Below are positions 1-7,460 of a stretch of DNA of 64,000 nt, piece by piece; the stretch's first letter is position 1, and the number at the start of each line of letters is the position of its first letter. This DNA is from Bacteroidota bacterium (GTDB lineage Bacteria; Bacteroidota; Bacteroidia; Chitinophagales; JADIYW01). The position numbers and the translations under genes were made by a program. The notes under the pieces were generated by a model. The model searched no databases. It saw nothing but the letters and a program-made list of their open reading frames with translations, and was not told the origin of the DNA. The DNA is taken from positions 98,737-162,736 of the forward strand of contig CAUJCO010000007.1 of NCBI GenBank assembly GCA_963169645.1, read 5' to 3'.

Positions 1-110
1 ATAATCGGTTTCCCTGCTGCACGTAATTGTACAATTTGTTTCAACTTCATACTAAAATAGTATTCATTGATATGTTGTAATTTATTGGCTGCTTCAATTA
101 TCATTTTCAT
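1..110 (-). CDS. Class I/II PLP aminotransferase, N-terminal fragment
   Basis: Only the first 36 or so codons lie in the window; the gene runs off the left edge. The reading frame opens with ATG at 110 (a second ATG at 104) and contains EYYFSMKL followed by RAAGKPII, the usual N-terminus of fold-type I class I/II aminotransferases just before the substrate-binding strand. It starts 25 bp downstream of the pheA stop on the same strand, so it is very likely the second gene of the same operon. In Bacteroidota an aminotransferase beside prephenate dehydratase is normally placed in Phe/Tyr synthesis, which fits the leader peptide upstream. The PLP lysine is outside the window, so the exact substrate cannot be judged. 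Confidence 0.75.
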   Translation of the reverse strand, partial: MKMIIEAANKLQHINEYYFSMKLKQIVQLRAAGKPI

Positions 111-135
111 TTGTTCTTCTCTACTTAGTTTTAAA

Positions 136-972
136 TTAGGATAATTTTATTCCTTGTTTGTATTCTCCTAAAATTTTTAATTCGGTTGTAAATGGTTCAA
201 TCATTTGAATCATTTTTCGATATACTGCAACATCATCAAATTCTAAATCTGCATACATATAATATTGCCACTCTTGCCCTATCACAGGTAAGGATTGAAT
301 TTTTGTAAGATTGATATTATGCTCTCCGATAATGGTTAAAACTTTTGCCAAACTGCCCGGTGTATGGTGTGCTCTAAAAGAGATAGATGCTTTATTGATG
401 ATATCCGGTTGATATTCGGAATGTAATGATTTAGACAAAATTAAAAAGCGTGTAAAATTGCGTTTATTGTCGTGAATATCGGCAGCCAAAATATCTAAAT
501 TGTATAATTCTGCTGCACGTTTACTGGCAATTGCTGCTCTATTTTTTATGTTGTTTTGTCTTATTTCTTTTGCACTCAATGCTGTATCATGCGATTCAAT
601 TAATTGAATATTCGCATGTTTTTCAAAGAAAAGTTGGCATTGCAATAAAGCCATCGGATGTGTATGCACTTCAAAAATAGTATCTATAGTTTGATTCGGC
701 AACGCCATTAAGTTCATTTCTATTCGCAAATACACTTCTCCGATAATGTGTAATTTAGAATTTCGGAGATGTGCGTAATTAGGTAATATAGAACCCGCTA
801 ATGTATTTTCAATTGCACAAACAGCATAGTCTGCACCATCTTTTTTCATTACATCAAATAACTTTGTAAATGAGGCACACTCCACAGTTTTTATATCTTT
901 TCCAAAAAAATTAAGTGCAACAATCTCGTGGAAAGAAGCTTCAAATCCTTGTATAGCAATCTTTGGTTTCAT
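136..972 (-). CDS. pheA: Prephenate dehydratase with ACT domain
   Basis: Converts prephenate to phenylpyruvate, the committed step to phenylalanine. The 278-residue protein has the two periplasmic-binding-like lobes of the PDT domain: AIENTLAG near residue 54, HTHPMALLQC near 105 and the catalytic NFTRF at 172-176. A C-terminal ACT domain spans about 195-265 (PGSLAKVL, then QSLPVIG in the place of the ESRP motif), so feedback control by Phe is likely. I chose the ATG at 972 because the protein family begins MKxKIAIQG; an ATG five codons upstream (987) is possible. It is monofunctional: no chorismate mutase domain is fused. It is the first gene of an operon with the aminotransferase and lies directly behind the attenuator at 1001-1105. 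Confidence 0.95.
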   Translation of the reverse strand: MKPKIAIQGFEASFHEIVALNFFGKDIKTVECASFTKLFDVMKKDGADYAVCAIENTLAGSILPNYAHLRNSKLHIIGEVYLRIEMNLMALPNQTIDTIFEVHTHPMALLQCQLFFEKHANIQLIESHDTALSAKEIRQNNIKNRAAIASKRAAELYNLDILAADIHDNKRNFTRFLILSKSLHSEYQPDIINKASISFRAHHTPGSLAKVLTIIGEHNINLTKIQSLPVIGQEWQYYMYADLEFDDVAVYRKMIQMIEPFTTELKILGEYKQGIKLS

Positions 973-1000
973 ATCTATTATATACATCTATTCAAAAAAA

Positions 1001-1024
1001 AAGTCTCGATACCAATCGAGACTT
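1001..1024 (-). terminator. Intrinsic terminator in the pheA leader (attenuator)
   Basis: Read on the minus strand, AAGTCTCGAT pairs perfectly with ATCGAGACTT across a four-base loop (TGGT), and the stem is followed at once by nine T residues. The hairpin ends about 28 nt before the pheA ATG. No other minus-strand gene lies between it and the divergent lipase gene except the leader peptide, so it can only stop transcripts coming from the pheA promoter. Its 5' arm is shared with the antiterminator. Confidence 0.9.
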
Positions 1025-1059
1025 TATACTTTATATACATTACGGTAGTATTCGTCTCG
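1017..1059 (-). promoter_or_regulatory. Predicted antiterminator of the pheA leader
   Basis: On the minus strand CGAGAC (1059-1054), starting two bases after the leader-peptide stop codon, is complementary to GTCTCG (1022-1017), the core of the terminator's 5' arm. Inside it ATACT pairs with AGTAT, giving an interrupted hairpin of 6 plus 5 base pairs that excludes the terminator. A ribosome resting on the leader stop codon would cover CGAGAC and favour termination; one stalled earlier on Tyr or Phe codons would leave it free. Confidence 0.75.
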
Positions 1060-1060
1060 T

Positions 1061-1105
1061 TTATGAACGAAAAAAATAATAACCGTAAAAATATCCTTTA
1101 ATCAT
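1061..1105 (-). CDS. pheA leader peptide, Tyr/Phe-rich
   Basis: A 14-codon reading frame, MIKGYFYGYYFFRS, lies between the pheA promoter and the pheA terminator. Eight consecutive positions hold seven aromatic residues and one Gly: four Tyr and three Phe, ending in a Phe-Phe pair two codons before Arg-Ser-stop. The stop codon is two bases from the antiterminator strand, the spacing expected for ribosome-mediated attenuation. Phe and Tyr codons are the sensible sensor for an operon containing prephenate dehydratase and an aromatic aminotransferase. The ATG is only four bases from the -7 promoter box, so translation would begin at or very near the mRNA 5' end. It is too short for ordinary gene calling. 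Confidence 0.85.
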   Translation of the reverse strand: MIKGYFYGYYFFRS

Positions 1106-1109
1106 GTTA

Positions 1110-1140
1110 CAAATTAAAAAAGAATTTGTTTAAAATACAA
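1110..1140 (-). promoter_or_regulatory. Promoter of the pheA leader, Bacteroidota type
   Basis: On the minus strand TTG (1140-1138) is followed after 20 nt by TTAATTTG (1117-1110), one base off the Bacteroidota -7 consensus TAnnTTTG. Transcription should start within a few bases of the leader ATG at 1105. Confidence 0.6.
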
Positions 1141-1190
1141 CGATTTCAATATTAATTCATAGTTAAGGTAAAAAGTATCGCTCTTTTTTT

Positions 1191-1220
1191 TTGGAAATAT
1201 GAATTCATCTTATAAAATTG
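1191..1220 (+). promoter_or_regulatory. Promoter of the lipase gene
   Basis: TTG (1191-1193), 19 nt, TAAAATTG (1213-1220; one base off TAnnTTTG), then CAC. The predicted start is about 19-20 nt upstream of the ATG at 1246. It is divergent from the pheA leader promoter and 51 bp away from it. Confidence 0.5.
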
Positions 1221-1245
1221 CACTTCTTATTTTTTTTAGAAACGT

Positions 1246-2070
1246 ATGATACAAAAAGAATCGAAATTATCTTATTGTGACACAAAATATCCGGTTATTT
1301 TGGTAAGTGGATTAGGTTTCCAAGATAGAAATCGATTGTTACATTATTGGGGAAATATTCCGGATTATTTAAAACAACACGGCTGCGATGTATATACAGC
1401 AAAACAAGATGCTTTCATGTCTATTCCGGACAATGCCATCAAATTAAAATATCGGATATTAGATATTTTAGAAAGCACTAAAAAGAAAAAAATAAATATT
1501 ATTGGTCATTCCAAAGGCGGTTTAGAAGGTCGTTATTTAATCAGCCGACTAGGAATGGACGATCATGTTTCCAGCCTTACCACCTTAGGCACACCTCATC
1601 AAGGAACGCACTTAGCAGATATTGTAGTGGGAAAATTACCTTTGCCAAAATTTGCCACGGCACGTTTGGTGAATTTATATGCAACCCTAATTGGCGATAA
1701 ACGGCCGGATAGTTTACGCTCCGTGGTGCAGATGACGATAGACGGCATGAAACAATTTAACGATGAAGTGCCGGATTCTTCCAAAGTATATTATCAAAGT
1801 TATGCAAGCCATGTCAACAAAGAATATCCGAATATAATTTGGAAAACAATGGCATATATTATCAAAGAATACGAAGGAAAAAATGATGGAATGGTCGGCG
1901 TTGAATCCAGTAAATGGGGCAATTATCGTGGCATCATGCTTTCGAGTGATGCACCTTCTGTCAGCCACGGCGACATGGTTGGATTGACGCAATTTTTTGG
2001 AAATACGAAATTTGATGCGAAAGCTTATATTGCTGATATTATCCACGATTTAAAAGAAATGAATCATTAA
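1246..2070 (+). CDS. Alpha/beta-hydrolase lipase/esterase
   Basis: A 274-residue alpha/beta hydrolase resembling bacterial family I lipases. The oxyanion strand VILVSGLGF (17-25) is followed by the nucleophile elbow GHSKGG with Ser89. The triad is completed by Asp214 in NDGMVGVESS and His241 in VSHGDM, the same arrangement as the DG.VP..S and H-containing loops of family I.1/I.2 lipases. LGTPHQGT (114-121) is also typical. There is no signal peptide, so the enzyme as called is cytoplasmic, which is odd for a lipase; alternatively it is an intracellular esterase. It stands alone on the plus strand with its own promoter. The natural substrate cannot be read from the sequence. Confidence 0.85.
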   Translation: MIQKESKLSYCDTKYPVILVSGLGFQDRNRLLHYWGNIPDYLKQHGCDVYTAKQDAFMSIPDNAIKLKYRILDILESTKKKKINIIGHSKGGLEGRYLISRLGMDDHVSSLTTLGTPHQGTHLADIVVGKLPLPKFATARLVNLYATLIGDKRPDSLRSVVQMTIDGMKQFNDEVPDSSKVYYQSYASHVNKEYPNIIWKTMAYIIKEYEGKNDGMVGVESSKWGNYRGIMLSSDAPSVSHGDMVGLTQFFGNTKFDAKAYIADIIHDLKEMNH

Positions 2071-2125
2071 ATTGACAATCTTCGGAAATTGGCATTTTAA
2101 TTGATAATTTTAAGAAAAAACTAAG

Positions 2126-2593
2126 ATGAAAAATTTATTATCTATACTATTGATATCTTTCGCTTCCGTTTCTATGGCACAAAACTACGATGTAAATGCA
2201 TATCAATTTCATCAATCTATTTTAGAAGCACAAAAAAATATTGGCAAAGAAATGTTTGAGTTTAACGAACGTGCAACAGAACTCAATCTTAAAATATTAA
2301 AATTTGAAATAAAAAGAAGTATTCAATTTATAGATAGCTTAAAAATATACAACAACGAAACAACCTATTATAACGCTGCTAAAAATTTATTTGCTACGTA
2401 CAATAATATTGCCAACAATGACCACACGAAACTATTAGAAATTATTGAAAACCCGGATTTAGAATTCAAAGATTTTAAAGCTCAGAAATTGGCTATATTT
2501 GAAACTATAAAAAAGAAAATGGCAAAAGTATATCCGGCATATAACGAAGCTCAATTGCAATTTTGCACCAAATATAAACTGAAAATAGAATGA
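2126..2593 (+). CDS. Exported helical protein, tandem paralogue 1
   Basis: A 155-residue protein with a clear signal peptide ending SVSMAQ (cleavage near 19). The mature part is Lys/Glu-rich and predicted almost wholly alpha-helical. It aligns along its length with the next gene: both have xxYxxxI..QxxIG..M at the start, a central N..KxLFxxYxNI..xxxxxxLxxIE and a C-terminal AQxxFxxxYxxxx. It ends in an ATGA overlap with that gene, so the two are translationally coupled. The shape resembles small surface proteins labelled LIC11966-like in Bacteroidota, but that is from memory and weak. Function unknown; probably periplasmic or surface-exposed. Confidence 0.75.
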   Translation: MKNLLSILLISFASVSMAQNYDVNAYQFHQSILEAQKNIGKEMFEFNERATELNLKILKFEIKRSIQFIDSLKIYNNETTYYNAAKNLFATYNNIANNDHTKLLEIIENPDLEFKDFKAQKLAIFETIKKKMAKVYPAYNEAQLQFCTKYKLKIE

Positions 2594-3090
2594 AAAATAG
2601 CATCCTCGTTTTACTAATCCTTTTTTCAGCAACTTCACTTTTTGCCAATTCGGACGAAGCTGTTGCCTACAACGATAAAATCATTGCAGAGCAAACAAAA
2701 ATTGGTGAGCAAATCATGGCATTTTCCGGCACAGTAAATGAATTTTCGTTGCAATCGTTGCGTGAGCAAATAGATAAAAGTATCGCCGTTTTAAATAAAA
2801 TGAAGCCTTACAAAGGCAATAAAAGCTTATTAAACAATGTTAAAAAATTATTCAAATTCTATGCAAATATTACAGATGGTGAATACAAAGAAATGTTGAA
2901 ACTTATTGAACATAGAAACAAATATACGGACGATGAATTGAAAACAAAGTTGGATAAATTAAGCGAAAAAATATCAAAACAAGAAAAACTCTTAGATGCT
3001 AATTTCCAACGAGCGCAAAAAGAATTTGCACTTGAATACGGTTTTACATTAACCACTAATCCATTGGAAGAAAAAATAAAAAAACAATAA
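2590..3090 (+). CDS. Exported helical protein, tandem paralogue 2
   Basis: A 166-residue protein with a signal peptide (MKNSILVLLILFSATSLFA). It is the diverged duplicate of the preceding gene, sharing the YNDKII.EQ.KIGEQ beginning, the NVKKLFKFYANI middle and an AQKEFALEYGF end. Its start codon overlaps the previous stop (ATGA at 2590-2593). The C-terminus is a short Lys-rich tail. It ends 12 bp from the convergent rlmK gene with no obvious terminator between them. Function unknown; exported, helical, and probably acting together with its neighbour. Confidence 0.75.
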   Translation: MKNSILVLLILFSATSLFANSDEAVAYNDKIIAEQTKIGEQIMAFSGTVNEFSLQSLREQIDKSIAVLNKMKPYKGNKSLLNNVKKLFKFYANITDGEYKEMLKLIEHRNKYTDDELKTKLDKLSEKISKQEKLLDANFQRAQKEFALEYGFTLTTNPLEEKIKKQ

Positions 3091-3102
3091 AAAATATTCC
3101 AT

Positions 3103-4044
3103 TTATTTCTCTATAAAATAACAAACTCTTCTCAATTTCCCTTCAAAATCGAAAGGTGTAGTTTGTTTGGTGATATCTTTAACGGAAGTAGCATTTATTT
3201 TTTCGGCATCCATTTTAAAACCTCTATAATTTGTACTAAAAATAAGTTGACCAGTATCGGTTAACGCATTCATGCATTTATTAATGATATCTATATAATC
3301 GCGTTGAATATCCAACTCCGATTCCATGCGTTTACTATTTGAGAATGTCGGTGGGTCGAGGATAATTAAATCATACGAATTGGGTTCCATTTTTTTCAAA
3401 AACTGCAATACATCTTCTTGTATAAATGTATGTTTTTTTTCATCGTATAGTTTATTGTATGAAAGGTTGCGTTTTGCCCAAGTTAAATACGTTCTAGACA
3501 TGTCAACTGTAGTAATTGTTTGTGCATTTCCGGCAGCTGCATATACCGAAAAACTTCCGGTGTAAGCAAATAAATTCAAAACTTTTTTTCCGGTTGCAAT
3601 TTCACGTACTTTTTGTCGTGTAAGGCGATGATCTAAAAACAATCCGGTATCTAAATAATCAGAAAGATTGACAATAAAACTTAAGCCATTTTCTGGCACA
3701 ATCATTTCTGATTTTGTTTGTTCTATTTTTTCATATTGTTGTTTACCTTTTTGTCTTTCTCGTAATTTTAAATAAATTTTAGAGGTATCTACTTCCAATA
3801 TTTCATGAATAATTTGGATAGAGGTATCAAGCCAATTTTTGTAATCTTCATCACTCAATTTATGTTTACTCTTATACTCTGACACATACACACAATCTTT
3901 GTAAACATCAATAATAAAAGGGAACTCAGGCAAATCTACATTATAGATACGATAGCAAACAACTTGTTGTTTGCGAGCAATTTTAGAAAGGTGTTTATAC
4001 ACTTTCCTCAATCTATTTTCAAATGCTGTGAATTTATCTTCCAT
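3103..4044 (-). CDS. rlmK: 23S rRNA methyltransferase, RlmK type (standalone)
   Basis: A 313-residue SAM-dependent RNA methyltransferase matching the C-terminal half of E. coli RlmL (the RlmK domain), which makes m7G2069 in 23S rRNA. Shared landmarks are FENRLRKVYKHLSK (8-21), CYRIYNVDLPEFPF (30-43), LRERQKGKQQY (94-104), DYLDTGLFLDHR (129-140), SAM motif I NLFAYTGSFS (157-166) and the catalytic DPPTFSNSK (230-238). The RlmL half that makes m2G2445 is absent here, so this is the stand-alone form rather than a fusion. Another RlmI-like substrate is possible, but the similarity is closest to RlmK. It is followed by the convergent exported-protein pair. Confidence 0.85.
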   Translation of the reverse strand: MEDKFTAFENRLRKVYKHLSKIARKQQVVCYRIYNVDLPEFPFIIDVYKDCVYVSEYKSKHKLSDEDYKNWLDTSIQIIHEILEVDTSKIYLKLRERQKGKQQYEKIEQTKSEMIVPENGLSFIVNLSDYLDTGLFLDHRLTRQKVREIATGKKVLNLFAYTGSFSVYAAAGNAQTITTVDMSRTYLTWAKRNLSYNKLYDEKKHTFIQEDVLQFLKKMEPNSYDLIILDPPTFSNSKRMESELDIQRDYIDIINKCMNALTDTGQLIFSTNYRGFKMDAEKINATSVKDITKQTTPFDFEGKLRRVCYFIEK

Positions 4045-4198
4045 AGAATAATGTAGTAATGAAAAAATATTGCATTAAAATAATTGTTTTAAAAATTCTA
4101 TATAAAAGACAAATAAAATACTGAATTGAAGTACAAAGGAAAAAGAAAAAAAACTTTAAAATATTCAACTATATTTTGTTCAATATCACATTATTTAT

Positions 4199-4963
4199 TC
4201 AACCTTTCTTCTTCAAATTCTCTACAAACTGCGTAACAATGGAACGAACCGGCTGGCTCCACCATTGTTGCAGCATTGTTTTCATTTCAAAATCAGAAAT
4301 AGATGAAATAGATTGCAATTGCGCTCGCTTCATTTGTTTTTTTGTAATACGCCAACTGGTTTGCTCGTATTTTAAATATTGTTTCATTTTTTGTTCGGCT
4401 ACTTCTAATACTTTATCTGCCGGAACAACTTCATCCACTAATCCAATTTCTTTTGCATGTTCAGGTGTATATAGTTTTCCTTCTAATAAATATTGAAAGG
4501 CTCTTTTTCTTCCAATCCAAAAACTATAAATATCAAATACACCTCTTGGCACTACAATACCAATTGGAATTTCATTTAACCCAATTTTATAATTCCCTTC
4601 GGCCATTACTCTGTAATCGCAACCGATAGCTATAATGCATCCACCCGCCGGTGCATGTCCATTAATTGAAGCAATCAATGGTTTATCAAACGAGACTAAA
4701 TCGCAAACTAACTCCATAAAATTTCGCCAAAATTTTTCGAATTGTAATTCATCATACGAATACAATTCCGGCAAATCTAATCCGGCAGAAAAGAAATTCT
4801 CTTTTCCATTTATAATGGCACCTTGTATACTGTCATCTTCCAATAAATTTTTTAAGGCTATACGTAATTGTGCAACAAATTCATAATTCATCGGGTTGGC
4901 TTTCTCTCTATCCATCTGAATTATTCCGTAATTTTCTCTTTTTATTAAATGAATGTGCGACAT
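4199..4963 (-). CDS. Crotonase family, enoyl-CoA delta3,delta2-isomerase-like
   Basis: A 254-residue crotonase-fold protein. The oxyanion-hole segments are FFSAGLDLPEL (57-67) and ASINGHAPAGGC (98-109). The residue matching catalytic Glu144 of crotonase is isoleucine (Ile110 in GGCIIAIG), whereas the Glu164 equivalent is kept (Glu131 in GLNEIPIG). That single-Glu pattern and the CDYRVM...YKIGLNE context match mitochondrial ECI1, which shifts cis/trans-3-enoyl-CoA to trans-2-enoyl-CoA. An isomerase role in unsaturated fatty-acid oxidation is therefore more likely than hydratase. No other beta-oxidation gene is adjacent. It lies on the minus strand, 154 bp upstream of rlmK. Confidence 0.8.
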   Translation of the reverse strand: MSHIHLIKRENYGIIQMDREKANPMNYEFVAQLRIALKNLLEDDSIQGAIINGKENFFSAGLDLPELYSYDELQFEKFWRNFMELVCDLVSFDKPLIASINGHAPAGGCIIAIGCDYRVMAEGNYKIGLNEIPIGIVVPRGVFDIYSFWIGRKRAFQYLLEGKLYTPEHAKEIGLVDEVVPADKVLEVAEQKMKQYLKYEQTSWRITKKQMKRAQLQSISSISDFEMKTMLQQWWSQPVRSIVTQFVENLKKKG

Positions 4964-5110
4964 AAAAAGTGTTTATTTTTATAATTGAAAGGCTGTAAAT
5001 ATAATAGAAATAACACTAGTGTAGAATAGATTTAATCTTAAATAAATATTTTTCGATTAATTTTACAAAAGTTCAGTATTCAAAAATAAATAAAACTAAA
5101 AATTTAAGCT

Positions 5111-6406
5111 TTGGATTTAAAAATACCTTCAACCGGACAAAAAAGAGTAGTAATTATTGGTGGCGGATTTGGTGGCATTGAGATTGCTAAAATTTTAAAA
5201 GATAAAGAAGTTCAAATTGTATTACTTGACAAAAACAATTACCATTGTTTTCAGCCTTTGCTATATCAAGTAGCAACCGGAGGTTTAGAGCCAGGTAGTA
5301 TTGCATATCCATTGAGAAAATTTATGCAAGAAATTCCAAATGGAATTTTCAGAATGGCTGAAGTACGCAATATCGATGTTGCGAATCAAAAAGTGCACAC
5401 TGACATTGGCGATTTGCAATACGATTTTTTAATTATCGCAACCGGAAGTACAACTAATTTTTTCCGTTTTCCAAAAGAGGTGTCATCCAAGATGATGCAA
5501 ATGAAAGATATTCCGCAAGCACTGAATTTAAGAAGTTATATTTTAGAAAACTTTGAAGAAGCCTTGCTTACGTATGATGAATCTAAAAAAGAAAAACTCA
5601 TCAATATCGCCATCGTTGGTGGCGGGCCAACCGGTGTGGAATTGGCTGGTGCATTAGGTGAAATGCGAAAAAATATTTTGCCAAAAGATTATCCTGAAAT
5701 CGATTTCAGAAAAATGCAAATTCATCTTTTTGAATCTGCAGATAGATTACTCGGTGCTATGCATCCTGAAAATTCTGAAAAAGCATTGAAATATGTGAAA
5801 AATTTTGGTGTAAGCGTGTGGTTAAATACAATGGTTACGGATTACAACGGTGAAGAAATTACTACGGCCGATGGGAAAGTTATTAAAAGTGAAACCGTAA
5901 TTTGGACTGCCGGTGTAAAAGGAAATCCGGTGCAAGGATTTAGTCCGGAAACGATTGTTGGTGGCAATCGAATTTTGGTGGATGAATATTGCCAAGTAAA
6001 AAATTATCCCAATATTTATGCTATTGGCGATGTGGCTGCAATGCTTAGTGAAGACTACCCAAGAGGGCATCCGATGGTAGCACCTGTTGCTATACAACAA
6101 GGTGAATTGGTTGCTAAAAATATAGTAGCACTTTTAAAAAACAAAACGACTAAACCATTTAAATACTACGATAAAGGTGCTATGGCAACCGTAGGTAGAA
6201 ACAAAGCCGTGATGGAAAGCAAAGGCTTGAAAATGGGCGGTTTTATTGCATGGTTAGCTTGGTTATTTGTACATGTAACCACGTTAATTGGTTTTAGAAA
6301 TAAATTAACTGTTACCATTGGTTGGTTATACAACTACATTACCTATGATAGAACGTTGCGCTTAATTATCCGACCGTTTAAAAACCTAGACGATGACGAA
6401 GCATAA
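5111..6406 (+). CDS. ndh: Type II NADH:quinone oxidoreductase (NDH-2)
   Basis: A 431-residue flavoprotein that passes electrons from NADH to the quinone pool without pumping protons. It has two Rossmann motifs: FAD-binding VVIIGGGFGG (13-22) and NADH-binding IAIVGGGPTGVELAG (166-180). ATGS (110-113) and the C-terminal GDVAA hold the flavin. Two hydrophobic amphipathic segments near 375-415 (GGFIAWLAWLFVHVTTL and following) are the membrane anchor. The start must be TTG at 5111: an in-frame stop sits two codons upstream and the next Met is inside the protein, past the FAD motif. Monocistronic; it converges on the YqaE gene. Confidence 0.93.
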   Translation: MDLKIPSTGQKRVVIIGGGFGGIEIAKILKDKEVQIVLLDKNNYHCFQPLLYQVATGGLEPGSIAYPLRKFMQEIPNGIFRMAEVRNIDVANQKVHTDIGDLQYDFLIIATGSTTNFFRFPKEVSSKMMQMKDIPQALNLRSYILENFEEALLTYDESKKEKLINIAIVGGGPTGVELAGALGEMRKNILPKDYPEIDFRKMQIHLFESADRLLGAMHPENSEKALKYVKNFGVSVWLNTMVTDYNGEEITTADGKVIKSETVIWTAGVKGNPVQGFSPETIVGGNRILVDEYCQVKNYPNIYAIGDVAAMLSEDYPRGHPMVAPVAIQQGELVAKNIVALLKNKTTKPFKYYDKGAMATVGRNKAVMESKGLKMGGFIAWLAWLFVHVTTLIGFRNKLTVTIGWLYNYITYDRTLRLIIRPFKNLDDDEA

Positions 6407-6413
6407 AAAAACA

Positions 6414-6435
6414 GCTCAAGTTGTACAACTTGAGC
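6414..6435 (-). terminator. Terminator of the YqaE/Pmp3 gene
   Basis: A perfect 22-bp palindrome (GCTCAAGTTGT/ACAACTTGAGC) followed on the minus strand by TGTTTTTTT. It lies 28 bp beyond the stop of the minus-strand small gene and 7 bp beyond ndh. With no T-run on the plus side it serves mainly the minus strand. Confidence 0.85.
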
Positions 6436-6463
6436 CGTCAAACTAAAAACATAAAAACCCCTT

Positions 6464-6631
6464 TTATCTTATTTCATATTTCGGATTATTTAAAATTACT
6501 AATGCAGCAATAACGCCCGGCACCCAACCAATTAAGGTTAACAGCAAGGTGATGATGATGCTTCCACAACCTTTATCGTAAACGGCTAAAGGCGGGAAAA
6601 GGATACTTAAAATAACTCTCCAAATACTCAT
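6464..6631 (-). CDS. Pmp3/YqaE family small membrane protein
   Basis: A 55-residue open frame too short for standard calling: MSIWRVILSI, then LFPPLAVYDKGCG and ITLLLTLIGWVPGVIAA, ending NNPKYEIR. The FPPLAVYxxxGCG signature followed by a long hydrophobic helix containing GWVPGVIHA-like residues is diagnostic of the Pmp3/YqaE (UPF0057) family of two-helix inner-membrane peptides linked to membrane potential and stress. Its own terminator lies downstream at 6414-6435, which supports expression. The 173 bp upstream (6632-6804) hold no gene, only AT-rich sequence. Confidence 0.9.
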   Translation of the reverse strand: MSIWRVILSILFPPLAVYDKGCGSIIITLLLTLIGWVPGVIAALVILNNPKYEIR

Positions 6632-6804
6632 TCTTTTATTTTTTATTTTAATTAATACTTACAAAACACATACCAATCTTGTATAGTTCCATTAAAAATT
6701 AGTATTTATAATAAATTAACAAACAACAAAAGTGTTGTAATAGAATAATAGCTACGCAACTATTTAAAATAAGAAATAGATTAGAATATAAATGAGTAAA
6801 GAAT

Positions 6805-7401
6805 TTATTTATGTCGATGTTTTAAAACATCTAAAATTTCATTGAATGAAATATTTTTTTCACGAAGCAAAACCATTAAATGAAACAACAAATCGGCGGT
6901 TTCATTTTTAAATAAATCATCATTGTTGTCTTTCGCTTCAATCACTACCTCTACTGCTTCTTCACCAACTTTTTGTGCAATTTTATTGATGCCTTTATTA
7001 AACAATATATTGGTGTAAGAACCTTCTTTTGGATGTAATTTTCTATCTGCAATTACGCTTTCCAAAGCGTGTAAAAATGAAAATACGGTTTCGTTTTTTT
7101 CATTCCAACATGTATCACTTCCGGTATGGCATACCGCACCTACCGGATTTACTTTTATTAAAAATGTATCGTTATCACAATCTAATTTTATATCCACAAC
7201 ATCTAAAAAATTACCACTTTCCTCTCCTTTTGTCCAAAGCCTATTTTTGCTTCTAGAAAAAAATGTAACTTTATTTGTTTCTTTCGTTTTAGCAAAACTT
7301 TCATTATTCATATAACCTAACATTAACACATTTCCGGTTTGTGCATCTTGGATGATGGCAGGCAATAATCCGTTTATATCTTTTGAAAAATCAGGTGTCA
7401 T
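6805..7401 (-). CDS. hisIE: Bifunctional phosphoribosyl-AMP cyclohydrolase / phosphoribosyl-ATP pyrophosphatase
   Basis: Catalyses histidine steps 2 and 3. The PRA-cyclohydrolase domain covers about 1-108 with the metal motif DCDND (74-78) and the zinc cysteines in CHTGSDTC (91-98). The PRA-pyrophosphohydrolase domain covers about 109-198 with KVGEEAVEVVIEAK (144-157) and NETADLLFHLMVLL. The fused order HisI-HisE is usual in Bacteroidota. It is the last gene of hisA-hisF-hisIE, 59 bp after hisF. No terminator hairpin is visible after the stop. Confidence 0.95.
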   Translation of the reverse strand: MTPDFSKDINGLLPAIIQDAQTGNVLMLGYMNNESFAKTKETNKVTFFSRSKNRLWTKGEESGNFLDVVDIKLDCDNDTFLIKVNPVGAVCHTGSDTCWNEKNETVFSFLHALESVIADRKLHPKEGSYTNILFNKGINKIAQKVGEEAVEVVIEAKDNNDDLFKNETADLLFHLMVLLREKNISFNEILDVLKHRHK

Positions 7402-7460
7402 GGTTTATTATTTAAGTCAATATATTTAAAAAACGATTTACTTTTTTTGATAAAAATTAC

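Noticed and set aside
1001..1024. Terminator of a plus-strand gene or of the lipase
   Set aside because: The T-run is on the minus strand and the lipase starts downstream on the plus strand.
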